DNA of 64,000 bases from Sphaerisporangium sp040683095 (GTDB lineage: Bacteria; Actinomycetota; Actinomycetes; Streptosporangiales; Streptosporangiaceae), in NCBI RefSeq assembly GCF_040683095.1, contig NZ_JBFBCI010000032.1, positions 30,808 to 94,807 of the forward strand. Direction: 5' to 3'. This document shows positions 26,839 to 35,601 of this stretch, piece by piece (position 1 is the stretch's first letter; every line of letters starts with the position of its first letter). A model generated the notes under the pieces. It did not search any database and was not told the origin of the DNA. It worked only from the letters and a program-made list of their open reading frames with translations. A program made the position numbers and the translations under genes.

Positions 26839-27717
26839 CTACACGGTGCCGCCGCCCATGCCCACGGCGGTCGGCGCGCCGACCACGGTCGCGGTCGTCT
26901 TCGAGTTGCGCCGGCCCCGCCGTTCGAGCCGGTTGGCGACGTAGCTCAGGGCGAGGTTGATCGCGATGTAGACAAGCGAGATGACGATCGCGCTCGGGAT
27001 GAGGTTGCCGAAGTTGGACGGGATCTGCTTGAGCCCGTAGTTCAGCAGTTCCTCGTAGGCGATGACCCACCCGAGCGCGGTGTCCTTGAGCAGGACGACC
27101 ATCTGGCTCACGATCGCGGGCATCATCGCCGTCGTGGCCTGCGGCAGCAGGATGAGCCGCATGACGCCGCTCTTGCGCAGGCCCAGGGAGTACCCGGCCT
27201 CCGACTGCCCGCGCGGCACCGACAGGACGCCCGCGCGGAACACCTCGGCCAGCACCGACCCGTTGTACAGCGTCAGGCCGATCACCACGGCGGCGAAGGC
27301 CGGGACGCTGACGGTGTAGCCGCTGATCGTCGCGGGGCCCGCCTGGGCGAAGAAGATCAGCAGCAGCAGGGGGATCGCGCGGAAGAACTCGACGACCGCG
27401 GCCGCGGGCACGCGGATCCAGGCGTGGTCGGAGAGCCTGCCCAGCCCGAAGAGGACGCCGAAGACCAGCGCGAGCGCGGCCGACAGGAGCGCGGCCTCCA
27501 GCGTGGCGACGATGCCGGGGATGATCTGGCCCGTCCAGACCTGGGCCTGCAGGAACGGCTCCCACAGCCTGCCCTCGAACTGCCCCTTGTCGGCCAGCCC
27601 CTTGATCACCACGTACGCGATCGCGAGCAGGACGACGGCCGACATCAGGGTCAGGATGTTGTTGCGCAGCCGTGCCCGGGGACCCGGCGCGTCGAACAGG
27701 ACGCTCGTAGTGCTCAC
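26839..27717 (-). CDS. gluD: glutamate ABC transporter permease GluD
   Basis: A 292-residue permease of the polar amino-acid family with a positively charged N-terminus, several membrane helices and an EAA-type loop reading EAGYSLGLRKSGVMRLILLPQA. With GluC it forms the channel for glutamate uptake. It lies 28 bp after gluC. The last ~40 residues are a hydrophilic cytoplasmic tail rich in Arg and Gly. Confidence 0.9.
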   Translation of the reverse strand: MSTTSVLFDAPGPRARLRNNILTLMSAVVLLAIAYVVIKGLADKGQFEGRLWEPFLQAQVWTGQIIPGIVATLEAALLSAALALVFGVLFGLGRLSDHAWIRVPAAAVVEFFRAIPLLLLIFFAQAGPATISGYTVSVPAFAAVVIGLTLYNGSVLAEVFRAGVLSVPRGQSEAGYSLGLRKSGVMRLILLPQATTAMMPAIVSQMVVLLKDTALGWVIAYEELLNYGLKQIPSNFGNLIPSAIVISLVYIAINLALSYVANRLERRGRRNSKTTATVVGAPTAVGMGGGTV

Positions 27718-27745
27718 GCGTCCCCCTTCCGTGTTGCGGGGGCGG

Positions 27746-28429
27746 TCATCGGCTCACCGCCATGCGCTTGGCCAACCAGCCGAAGAAGAAGCCGGTGGGC
27801 AGCGTCAGGACCATGTACCCGGCCGCGAATCCGAGGAAGATCGGCAGCGTGCCGCCGTAGTCGTCGATCATCTGTTTCATGACCGAGGACGCCTCGATGT
27901 AGCCGGCCACGATCACGATCGTCGTGTTCTTGATGAGCGCGATCAGGATGCTGCCCAGCGGGGCGATGACCGAGCGGAACGCCTGCGGGAGCACGACGAG
28001 CCGCAGCGACTGCGTGAACGTGAGCCCGATGGCGCGCGCGGCCTCGGCCTGCCCGGTCGGCACGGTGTTGATGCCGGACCGCAGCGCCTCGCACACGAAC
28101 GATGCGGTGTACGCCGACAGGCCGAGGACGGCCCACCAGTAGTAGTTCGTCGACGAGTCGCCGGACAGGGTGTACTGCAGGGTGTCGCTCAGCCCGAGCG
28201 CGCACAGCAGCAGCACGAGCGTGAGCGGGGTGTTGCGCAGAATGTTGACGTAGACCGTCCCCGCGGCCCGCAGGACGGGCGTGGGGGATACCCGCATCGC
28301 GACCAGAACCGTCCCGAGGATCAGCGCCAGCAGGGCGCTCATCACGGTCAGGCGGATCGTCGCCCAGAAGCCGGTGAGGATCGTGCCGAACTCTTGCGCG
28401 AGCGGACTGAAGTCGAGAAGTGATTCCAT
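27746..28429 (-). CDS. gluC: glutamate ABC transporter permease GluC
   Basis: A 227-residue permease. It starts MESLLDFSPLAQEF and has the family loop EAARAIGLTFTQSLRLVVLPQA. The size and order (ATPase, binding protein, then two permeases) match the gluABCD operon known from Corynebacterium and Streptomyces. A strong stem-loop separates it from gluB. Confidence 0.92.
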   Translation of the reverse strand: MESLLDFSPLAQEFGTILTGFWATIRLTVMSALLALILGTVLVAMRVSPTPVLRAAGTVYVNILRNTPLTLVLLLCALGLSDTLQYTLSGDSSTNYYWWAVLGLSAYTASFVCEALRSGINTVPTGQAEAARAIGLTFTQSLRLVVLPQAFRSVIAPLGSILIALIKNTTIVIVAGYIEASSVMKQMIDDYGGTLPIFLGFAAGYMVLTLPTGFFFGWLAKRMAVSR

Positions 28430-28451
28430 CGTGCTCCACCGGAGACGGGGA

Positions 28452-28478
28452 GCGCCGGTGAGGAAGCCTCACCGGCGC
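28452..28478 (-). promoter_or_regulatory. intercistronic stem-loop between gluB and gluC
   Basis: GCGCCGGTGAGG and CCTCACCGGCGC form a perfect 12-bp stem with a 3-base loop, 12 bases after the gluB stop. Such structures after binding-protein genes protect the upstream mRNA or partly end transcription, giving more binding protein than permease. Confidence 0.75.
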
Positions 28479-28490
28479 CGGGAACGGGGG

Positions 28491-29348
28491 TCAGCTGCAA
28501 CCCTCGGCGGGTGGCGCGCCGGTGGCCGTGAACTGCAGACCGGTTCCGCCGAAGTGCTTGTCGAACAGGTTCTTGATCGTCCCGTCCTGGTACATCTTCA
28601 CGATGGCCTTGTTGACCGCCTCGCAGGTCTCCTTGTCCCCCTTCTTGAGGCCGACGCCGTACTTCTCGTCGGTGAACGGGGCGCCGGTGACCTTCAGCGA
28701 GGAGCCTTCGCGCTTGGCGAACCCGGCGAGGATCATGTCGTCGGTGGTCACGGCGTCGATGGCGTTGCCCTTGAGCTTGGTGACGCACTCCTCGTAGGCG
28801 CCGGCCGGGACGAGCTGGACCTCGACCTTCTTGTTCTCCTTGTTGGTGCCCTCGGCGATGTTCTTCCAGGAGTTGGAGCCGGTGACCTGGCAGATGCGCT
28901 TGCCCTTGAGGGAGTCCAGCGAGGTGATCGAGGTGTCGTCCGAGCGCACCAGCGTGTCCTGGTGGGCGATGTAGAACGGGCCGCCGAAGGTGACCTTCGG
29001 CTTGCGGGCCTCGGTGATGGAGTACGTGGCGACGATCATGTCGACCTGGCCCTGCTGGAGGAACGTCTCGCGGTTGGCCGAGCGCGCCTCCTTCCAGGTG
29101 ATGCCGGACTCCGGAACGCCCAGTTCCTTGGCGAGGTACTTCGCCACGTCGACGTCGAAGCCCTCCACCGTGCCGTCGGGCTTCTTCAGGCCGAGACCGG
29201 GCTGGTCGTACTTGACACCGATGGTCAGCTTCTTGTCGTTCTTGGCCTTCTCGAGCGCCGACGTGGGTCCGCTGCCGCCGCAGGCGGCGAGGCTGCCGGC
29301 CAGTGCCGCGGCAGACAGGAGGATGGCCCCGATCTGTCGTGAACGCAT
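28491..29348 (-). CDS. gluB: glutamate-binding lipoprotein GluB
   Basis: A 285-residue lipoprotein with lipobox SLAAC and a family 3 binding fold: KLTIGVKYDQPGLGLKKPDG, EGFDVDVAKYLAKELG and a C-terminal TIKNLFDKHFG. It captures glutamate outside the membrane and delivers it to GluCD. A 185-bp gap separates it from gluA, in which no other gene is seen. Confidence 0.93.
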   Translation of the reverse strand: MRSRQIGAILLSAAALAGSLAACGGSGPTSALEKAKNDKKLTIGVKYDQPGLGLKKPDGTVEGFDVDVAKYLAKELGVPESGITWKEARSANRETFLQQGQVDMIVATYSITEARKPKVTFGGPFYIAHQDTLVRSDDTSITSLDSLKGKRICQVTGSNSWKNIAEGTNKENKKVEVQLVPAGAYEECVTKLKGNAIDAVTTDDMILAGFAKREGSSLKVTGAPFTDEKYGVGLKKGDKETCEAVNKAIVKMYQDGTIKNLFDKHFGGTGLQFTATGAPPAEGCS

Positions 29349-29533
29349 GCGTGTACCTCAGCTTTCTTGGTGGTCCTGCCTGACGTGCGGTCGGTGCTCG
29401 CCACGATGCGGCGGAGGCGCCGGGATCGCGGCGATGGTATGGACGCCGACGCGGCGTCGCGAGGGCGACGTGCCGGGCGGCCTGCGAAGCCTGGGGAACC
29501 TGGGAACGCTGGGGGCTCGGTGTGCGGGAAGCA

Positions 29534-30289
29534 TCAGTGGGTGAGGATCTTGGACAGGAAGTCCTTGGCCCTGTCCGTGCGGGGGTTGGTGAAGAACTCG
29601 TCGGGGGTGTTCTCTTCGACGATCTGGCCCTCGGCCATGAACACCACGCGGTTGGCGGCCCTGCGGGCGAAGCCCATCTCGTGGGTCACGACGACCATCG
29701 TCATCCCGTCCCGGGCCAGGCCGATCATGACGTCGAGCACTTCCTGCACCATCTCCGGGTCCAGCGCCGAGGTCGGCTCGTCGAAGAGGATCATCTTCGG
29801 GTCCATGGCGAGGGCGCGCGCGATGGCCGTGCGCTGCTGCTGGCCTCCGGAGAGCTGAGCCGGGTACTTCTGCGCCTGCGCGGCGATGCCGACGCGTTCG
29901 AGCAGTTCCATGCCGCGCTTCTCGGCCTGCTCGCGGCCGACGCCCCTGACCTTGATCGGCCCCAGCGTGACGTTCTCCAGGATCGTCTTGTGGGCGAACA
30001 GGTTGAAACTCTGGAACACCATGCCGACGTCGGACCGCAGGCGGGCCAGCGCCTTGCCCTCCGCGGGCAACGGCCTGCCGTCGAAGGTGATCACGCCGGA
30101 GTCGATGGTCTCGAGCCGGTTCATGGCGCGGCAGAGCGTCGACTTGCCTCCTCCCGACGGGCCGATCACCACGACGACCTCACCCCGGTCGACCGTCAGG
30201 TTGATGTCCCTGAGCACGTGCAGGGAACCGAAGTTCTTGTTGACGTTCTCGACTCTGACGAGAGGAGTCGCGTCCCCGTTCTCCGTCAT
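29534..30289 (-). CDS. gluA: glutamate ABC transporter ATPase GluA
   Basis: A 251-residue ATPase of the polar amino-acid family. Walker A is GPSGGGKST (residues 43-51), the Q-loop is FQSFNLFAHKT, the signature is LSGGQQQR, and Walker B is MILFDEPTSALDPE. It starts the gluABCD operon. The ATG at 30289 lacks a Shine-Dalgarno; a TACGTT hexamer ends 7 bases upstream, so the mRNA may be leaderless. A TTG at 30298 is the alternative start. It is divergent from miaB. Confidence 0.93.
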   Translation of the reverse strand: MTENGDATPLVRVENVNKNFGSLHVLRDINLTVDRGEVVVVIGPSGGGKSTLCRAMNRLETIDSGVITFDGRPLPAEGKALARLRSDVGMVFQSFNLFAHKTILENVTLGPIKVRGVGREQAEKRGMELLERVGIAAQAQKYPAQLSGGQQQRTAIARALAMDPKMILFDEPTSALDPEMVQEVLDVMIGLARDGMTMVVVTHEMGFARRAANRVVFMAEGQIVEENTPDEFFTNPRTDRAKDFLSKILTH

Positions 30290-30434
30290 GCTGGACAACG
30301 TAAGTGGTCAAGGCCGCCAGTCACTAACCGAGCGGTACCGATCGCATCACGGCCTGGTCACGGCGGGAAGAAATTCGGGACAGGTCGGTGAGAGTGCGGC
30401 GGACGTCCCGATGCGCCTACCCTTGTCTGTTGAG

Positions 30435-31916
30435 ATGAGTGTCACCGAGGAGCGCGCCCGCACCTACGAGGTCCGCACGTACGGGTGCCAGATGAACGTC
30501 CACGACTCCGAGCGCCTGTCCGGGCTGCTGGAGGACGCGGGTTACGTCCGGGCGGACGACGGCGAGACGGCCGACGTGGTCGTCTTCAACACCTGCGCGG
30601 TGCGCGAGAACGCAGACAACAGGTTGTACGGCAACCTGGGGCACCTGCGCCCGGCCAAGGTACGCAATCCCGGCATGCAGATCGCCGTGGGTGGCTGCCT
30701 GGCGCAGAAGGACCAGGGCGAGATCGTCCGCAGGGCCCCATGGGTCGACGTGGTCTTCGGCACGCACAACATCGGCTCGCTGCCGATGCTGCTGGAGCGC
30801 GCGCGCGTCGCCGACGAGGCGCAGGTCGAGATCAAGGAGTCGCTGGAGGTCTTCCCCAGCACGCTGCCGACCAAGCGCGAGTCGCCGTACGCCGCGTGGG
30901 TGTCGATCTCGGTCGGGTGCAACAACACCTGCACGTTCTGCATCGTCCCGGCCCTGCGCGGCAAAGAGAAGGACCGCCGCCCCGGCGACATCCTCGGCGA
31001 GGTCCGCTCGCTGGTCGACCTCGGCGTCCTGGAGGTCACGCTCCTCGGGCAGAACGTCAACACCTACGGCGTGGAGTTCGGCGACCGCCTGGCGTTCGGC
31101 AAGCTCCTGCGCGCCTGCGGCGACATCGAGGGCCTGGAGCGCGTGCGGTTCACCTCGCCCCACCCGGCGGCCTTCACCGACGACGTCATCGCCGCCATGG
31201 CCGAGACGCCGAACGTCATGCACCAGCTCCACATGCCGCTCCAGTCGGGCTCCGACCGCGTGCTGAAGGCCATGCGCCGCTCCTACCGCGCCGAGCGCTA
31301 CCTCGGCATCATCGAGCGGGTGCGCGCCGCCATGCCCGACGCCGCCATCTCCACCGACATCATCGTCGGCTTCCCCGGCGAGACCGAGGAGGACTTCCAG
31401 GGCACGCTGGAGGTCGTCCGCCGCTCCGGCTTCGCCAACGCGTTCACCTTCCAGTACTCGATCCGTCCCGGCACGCCCGCGGCCACGATGGACGGCCAGG
31501 TGCCCAAGGAGGTCGTCCAGGAGCGCTACGAGCGGCTCGTGGCCCTTCAGGAGGACATCTCCTGGTCGGAGAACAAGGCGCAGGTCGGCCGCACGCTGGA
31601 GGTCCTGGTGGCCGAGGGTGAGGGACGCAAGGACGACGCCACCCGGCGTATGTCCGGACGTGCCCCCGACAACCGCCTGGTCCACTTCGTCCCCGCCGAT
31701 GGGGCGGTACCCCGGCCGGGGGACATGGTGACCGTCCAGGTCACCTACGCCGCGCCGCACCACCTCGTGGCCGACGGTCCCGCCCTGGCGCTGCGCCGCA
31801 CCCGCGCGGGCGACGCGTGGGAGGCGCGCGAGAGCGCCGCCTGCGGCACGGGCGGGGGCTCCTCCGGCAAGCCGGGCGCGGTGTCGCTGGGCATGCCCGC
31901 GCTGCGCCGCTCCTGA
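30435..31916 (+). CDS. miaB: tRNA-2-methylthio-N6-dimethylallyladenosine synthase MiaB
   Basis: A 493-residue radical-SAM methylthiotransferase that adds the 2-methylthio group to i6A37 of tRNA. The N-terminal UPF0004 domain carries three cluster cysteines (YGCQMN, NTCAV, GGCLA); the radical-SAM motif CNNTCTFC follows; a TRAM domain ends near residue 445. The last ~45 residues are a family-variable tail. It works downstream of MiaA, encoded about 4 kb further on the same strand. The ATG at 30435 begins the conserved part; an ATG at 30411 is also possible. Confidence 0.95.
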   Translation: MSVTEERARTYEVRTYGCQMNVHDSERLSGLLEDAGYVRADDGETADVVVFNTCAVRENADNRLYGNLGHLRPAKVRNPGMQIAVGGCLAQKDQGEIVRRAPWVDVVFGTHNIGSLPMLLERARVADEAQVEIKESLEVFPSTLPTKRESPYAAWVSISVGCNNTCTFCIVPALRGKEKDRRPGDILGEVRSLVDLGVLEVTLLGQNVNTYGVEFGDRLAFGKLLRACGDIEGLERVRFTSPHPAAFTDDVIAAMAETPNVMHQLHMPLQSGSDRVLKAMRRSYRAERYLGIIERVRAAMPDAAISTDIIVGFPGETEEDFQGTLEVVRRSGFANAFTFQYSIRPGTPAATMDGQVPKEVVQERYERLVALQEDISWSENKAQVGRTLEVLVAEGEGRKDDATRRMSGRAPDNRLVHFVPADGAVPRPGDMVTVQVTYAAPHHLVADGPALALRRTRAGDAWEARESAACGTGGGSSGKPGAVSLGMPALRRS

Positions 31917-32030
31917 GCCTGGACGCGCCTGACGCCGCTCGTGAAGCCGGTTCGTGCGACGGGCCGGTTCGGGTCCGGTCCGGGAAGCGGGTGGTGAAGC
32001 CGGTCCGGGTTCCGGCTTCGGGTCCGCTTG

Positions 32031-32165
32031 TGTGCCTATCGCCGTGCCTCCGGCACGGCGATTCGGGGCGCTCCTTCAGGCGGCGTTCTTCCGTCGTCAC
32101 CCGGAAGGAGTTCGTTCCTCACCCCTTCCTCCCTCCTCCAGAACACCGCCGCGCCCCGAACATGG
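32031..32165 (+). repeat. structured dispersed repeat, copy 1
   Basis: A ~135-bp element found three times in the window. It starts TGTGCCTAT, holds a small hairpin GCCGTGCC-TCC-GGCACGGC, then a long foldback: TTCGGGGCGC pairs with GCGCCCCGAA at the far end, and GGCGGCGTTCT with AGAACACCGCC inside it. The apical stem is short here (GGAAGG/CCTTCC) with a loop containing TCGTTCCTCAC. It fills the space between convergent genes (miaB and the proline-rich protein gene) and abuts the latter's stop codon. Confidence 0.85.
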
Positions 32166-32909
32166 TCAGTCGCCACGGCTGCCCATCAGGCGGTCGCAGT
32201 AGTACCGGCGGAAGTCGGTGAACTTCGCGCACGGGTCTCCCATGGGGTAGGGAGGCCGGTCCTGGACGCGCGGGGGCGTCCGCGTAGTCGTCCCCCAGGG
32301 GTTCCTGGGCGGCTCGTGCCCGTTCTGCGGCGGGGAGGCCGTACGACGAGGGGACGGCGTCGCCGAGTGCCTGGGCTCGTGGACCCGCCTGTCGCGCGGC
32401 GCGGGCACCTGTTCGCCCGGCGGCGCGGGCACCCGCCCGTACGGCGGCTCCAGGGTGCGGGGCACCTGGGGTAACGCGCGGTTCCTGAGCGCTCCGGCCC
32501 GGGGCGCGTTCCGGTACGGCCCGCGGGCCTCGCCCCCCGCCGCGGAGGCCTTCCCCTTCTTCCCGGCGGCCCCGCCGTCCTCGCCGTCCTGTCCGGGGGC
32601 GCGCTGGACGGGGACGAGCGCCGTCCAGCCTCGCTCCGGCGGCTCGCCCCTTGTTTCATATCCGGAAATTTCCGGACCCTGGTATTCGAACGGCGACCCT
32701 GCTCCCGCGACGGACTCGGCGCCCGAGCGGGTGATCGGCGCGGTGTCCGCGCCTGGCGGACGCGGCGCCGGAAACTCCGGCGGGTAGGGCGCACCCGTCC
32801 CCGCTGGAACGGTTCCGCAGCTCATCGTCAGCCCCGCGAGGGCGAAGATCGCGGTCACTCCTGTGAAGGCGCCCGGTGTTCGACATGAGATCGGTCCAAG
32901 AGATGACAA
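32166..32909 (-). CDS. proline-rich secreted or lipid-anchored hypothetical protein
   Basis: A protein of about 247 residues with no known domain. A hydrophobic segment near the N-terminus (VTAIFALAGLTMSC) looks like a signal peptide, possibly with a non-canonical lipobox before the Cys. The body is Pro/Arg/Gly-rich and probably disordered; the C-terminus has FTDFRRYYCDRL. The TTG at 32909 is preferred because GGAAG stands 9 bases before it; an ATG at 32972 is the alternative. It diverges from the CAP-protein gene, another exported protein. Confidence 0.55.
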   Translation of the reverse strand: MSSLGPISCRTPGAFTGVTAIFALAGLTMSCGTVPAGTGAPYPPEFPAPRPPGADTAPITRSGAESVAGAGSPFEYQGPEISGYETRGEPPERGWTALVPVQRAPGQDGEDGGAAGKKGKASAAGGEARGPYRNAPRAGALRNRALPQVPRTLEPPYGRVPAPPGEQVPAPRDRRVHEPRHSATPSPRRTASPPQNGHEPPRNPWGTTTRTPPRVQDRPPYPMGDPCAKFTDFRRYYCDRLMGSRGD

Positions 32910-33021
32910 GTCGTGATTCTTCCGTGATTGAGGTGCGCTAGCTGGTCCTATGTGGCTAGTGTGAACGACCACCCGCGGAAGCCGGAGCGCTTTCTCCCCG
33001 ATAGGCCGCAGGAGTCACCAC

Positions 33022-34239
33022 ATGGATCGGCACGACCGTACGTCGCCGGGCCGTTACGACGAGTCCAGCCCTGTACTACCGACCGAATACCTCTCCACCG
33101 ACGATTCCCCCGGTCCCCGTCAGGGCCGGCGCACCATAGCGATCAGCGCGGCCGTGGCCGTGGTCGCCGCCGCCGTCGCCGCGGGTGGGGTGGTCGCGCT
33201 CACGGGCGGCTCCTCGGCCGCCGAGCCGGTCTCCCAGAAGTCCTCGCTGCAGACCTACGGGCAGGACGGGACCGCCGACGCCGGCGACGCGACCGCCGCG
33301 GGCTCGAACGACGCGGGCCAGAACGACGCGTCTCAGGAGGACACCTCCGCAGGCTCCGCGTCCGGGGGATCGTCCGGCTCGGAGGGGTCGGGCAGCGGTA
33401 AGGGCGGAGCCCTCGACATCAACCGGTCCGGGGACGGCTCGCGCGCCGAGCACGCCGACCCGGTGGCCAAGACGGCCCCGCCCTCGGGCGGCCAGAGCGC
33501 GAAGACCAAGAAGAACTCCGGCACGAATGACGCGCAGGCGCCCCAGGGTGGCCAGGGCACGCGCCCCGGCCCGGACGGACCCGTCGGATATGTCGCCCCC
33601 TATCCGGAGCGGCCGGGCGCCTACGCCGGTGCCGGCGACGACTTCTTCCGCGACCTCGACCGGAGCGCCACGCCGACGGCCAAGCCCTCCGTGAAGCCGT
33701 CCGCCACGCCCACGAGCCGCCAGCGCCTCCGGCCGACGCCGAAGCCGACCCCGAAGCCGACCCAGAAGCCGACCGCGTCGCCCACCAAGAGCCCGACCAA
33801 GAGCCCCACCAAGTCGGCGCCCAGCCCGACCTCGAACGCCCAGGGCCCCTCGAACGTCGTGGCCGCCGAGGACGAGGTCGCGCGCCTGACCAACGCCGCG
33901 CGTAAGGACAACGGCTGCGGCCCCCTGCGCATCGACGAGAAGCTGCGCCGGGCGGCCCGCGGTCACTCCGACGACATGGCGGCCAAGGGCTACTTCGACC
34001 ACAACTCGAAGGACGGGCGCACGCCCTGGGACCGCATCAAGGCGGCCGGTTACACCTCGTCGATGTACGCCGAGAACATCGCCAAGGGCCAGCAGACGCC
34101 CGCGGCAGTCGTCAAGGCCTGGCTGAACAGCCCCGGCCACCGCGCCAACATCATGAACTGCAAGCTGAAGGCCATCGGCGTCGGCGTGCACTTCGGCAGC
34201 GGCGGCCCGTGGTGGACCCAGGACTTCGGCGGCACCTGA
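33022..34239 (+). CDS. membrane-anchored CAP (SCP/PR-1/YkwD) domain protein
   Basis: A 405-residue protein: cytoplasmic N-terminus (1-37), one membrane helix (about 38-60), a long disordered Ser/Gly/Asp region, a Thr-Pro-Lys repeat stalk (PTPKPTPKPTQKP, then SPTKSPTKSPTKS at about 240-275), and a C-terminal CAP domain (about 285-405) with TNAARKDNGC, HSDDMAAKGYFDHNS and SPGHRANIMN. Bacterial CAP domains are extracytoplasmic and of mostly unknown activity. The repeat stalk looks built to reach through the cell wall. The ATG at 33022 follows a purine-rich CAGGAG. Confidence 0.9.
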   Translation: MDRHDRTSPGRYDESSPVLPTEYLSTDDSPGPRQGRRTIAISAAVAVVAAAVAAGGVVALTGGSSAAEPVSQKSSLQTYGQDGTADAGDATAAGSNDAGQNDASQEDTSAGSASGGSSGSEGSGSGKGGALDINRSGDGSRAEHADPVAKTAPPSGGQSAKTKKNSGTNDAQAPQGGQGTRPGPDGPVGYVAPYPERPGAYAGAGDDFFRDLDRSATPTAKPSVKPSATPTSRQRLRPTPKPTPKPTQKPTASPTKSPTKSPTKSAPSPTSNAQGPSNVVAAEDEVARLTNAARKDNGCGPLRIDEKLRRAARGHSDDMAAKGYFDHNSKDGRTPWDRIKAAGYTSSMYAENIAKGQQTPAAVVKAWLNSPGHRANIMNCKLKAIGVGVHFGSGGPWWTQDFGGT

Positions 34240-34266
34240 TCGGCACCTTGAGGTGGCGCGGAGGGC

Positions 34267-34281
34267 TAGCCTGATCGCGTG
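34267..34281 (+). promoter_or_regulatory. -10 element set for a leaderless transcript
   Basis: TAGCCT (34267-34272) stands 6 bases before the GTG start at 34279 and there is no Shine-Dalgarno. With transcription starting about 7 bases after the -10, the mRNA would begin at the start codon, a common arrangement in actinobacteria. No convincing -35 was found. Confidence 0.5.
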
Positions 34282-34977
34282 CTTGTCGCCGCTGCCGTAT
34301 GCCCGCACCCGCCGCTGATCGTCCCCGAGGTCGCGGGCGAGGCCGCGCCCGAGCTGGACGGTCTGCGCGAGGCGTGCGTCTCCGCCGTCCGCTCGCTCGC
34401 CGCCGCCCGTCCGGACGCGCTGATCACGGTCGGCGGCGCCGGCGCCACCCGGTCCTACGGGCCGGACGCGGCGGGAAGCCTCGCCCCCTGGGGCGCGGAT
34501 GTGCGGGTGGGGGACGGGACGCCGGTGCTGCCGCTGTCCCTCACGCTCGGGCGGTGGCTGCTCGGCCTCGCGGGCGCCGGGCTCCCCGCGTCCCACGAGG
34601 CCGTGGCCTCCGACGCCCCGCCCGAGGCGTGCGCGCGCCTCGGCGAGACGCTGGCGGGGCGCGGCGAGCGCGTCGCGCTGCTGGTCATGGGGGACGGCTC
34701 GGCGAGGCTCACCGTGAAGTCCCCCGGATACCTCCACCCGGACGCGGCGGCCTACGACGAGGCCCTCGCGCGGGCCCTCGCCGGCGTGGACGTCCGGGCG
34801 CTGGCCGCGCTCGACCCCGGCGAGGCGGACGAGCTGTGGGTGGCGGGCCGGGCCGCGTTCCAGGTCCTCGCCGGGGCGGCGGGCGACGACGCCGTGCCGG
34901 GCCTGGCCGGGGAGCTGCTCTACGATGAGGCGCCCTACGGCGTCGGCTATCTCGTCGCGCGCTGGCTTTCGCGGTGA
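34279..34977 (+). CDS. class III extradiol dioxygenase-like protein (LigB/MEMO-type fold)
   Basis: A 232-residue protein that begins MLVAAAVCPHPPLIVPEVAG, the pattern of an actinobacterial family annotated as class III extradiol dioxygenase subunit B-like and often found beside miaA. Metal-ligand histidines of true dioxygenases are only partly kept (CPHPP, SPGYLHPD), so the catalytic activity is uncertain. The GTG start at 34279 appears leaderless. Its 3' end precedes the methyltransferase gene by 99 bp. Confidence 0.75.
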   Translation: MLVAAAVCPHPPLIVPEVAGEAAPELDGLREACVSAVRSLAAARPDALITVGGAGATRSYGPDAAGSLAPWGADVRVGDGTPVLPLSLTLGRWLLGLAGAGLPASHEAVASDAPPEACARLGETLAGRGERVALLVMGDGSARLTVKSPGYLHPDAAAYDEALARALAGVDVRALAALDPGEADELWVAGRAAFQVLAGAAGDDAVPGLAGELLYDEAPYGVGYLVARWLSR

Positions 34978-35076
34978 TCCTCGAAGATCGGGACTCCGGG
35001 ACGCCCGGCCACCGTTACGGTGAGAAAGACGGGCAGGTCCGCCCGTCCAGGCGCACACGCGGATGGAAATGATCGG

Positions 35077-35601
35077 ATGGTAGACGTCGCCTTCGCCGCC
35101 GTGCCGACCCGCGTCGGCACCGTCATGGCCGCCGTGACGCGGGCGGGCGTCGTGTCGGCCGCGTTCCGGGACGGCGTGCGGGCGCGCGGCTGGGTGCTGG
35201 AGAACCTGGACGCCACGCCGGTCGACGACCCGGCCCGCACCGTGCTGGTCCGGGAGGAGCTGGCCGCCTACTTCGCGGGCGAGCTGAAGGAGTTCACCGT
35301 CCCGATCGACTGGCGGCTGACGTCCCCGCTGCAACGCCGCGTGCTCGGCACTTTGTACGCGAACGTCCCGTACGGCAAGGTCATCACCTACGGCGACCTC
35401 GGGGCGGTCAGCCGTGCCGGGGTGGACGCGCGGGCGATCGGGCAGGTCATGGGCACCAACCCCATCCCGATCATCGTCCCGTGCCACCGCGTCGTCGCGG
35501 GCAACGGCATCGGCGGGTTCAGCGGCACCGGCATCGAGACCAAGCGCTGGCTGCTCACCCTGGAGGGCCACCTCCCGCCCACCCTCGACTGGGAGCTGTA
35601 G
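35077..35601 (+). CDS. methylated-DNA--protein-cysteine methyltransferase (O6-alkylguanine repair)
   Basis: A 174-residue Ogt/AGT-type suicide repair protein. The acceptor motif PCHRVV places the reactive Cys at residue 136; the helix-turn-helix segment VPYGKVITYGDLGAVSRAG and the following GGFSGTGIETKRWLL are intact. It removes alkyl groups from O6-guanine by transferring them to the cysteine. Its stop overlaps the miaA start by one base (TAGTG), so the two are translationally coupled. The ATG at 35077 starts the family-like sequence. Confidence 0.9.
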   Translation: MVDVAFAAVPTRVGTVMAAVTRAGVVSAAFRDGVRARGWVLENLDATPVDDPARTVLVREELAAYFAGELKEFTVPIDWRLTSPLQRRVLGTLYANVPYGKVITYGDLGAVSRAGVDARAIGQVMGTNPIPIIVPCHRVVAGNGIGGFSGTGIETKRWLLTLEGHLPPTLDWEL

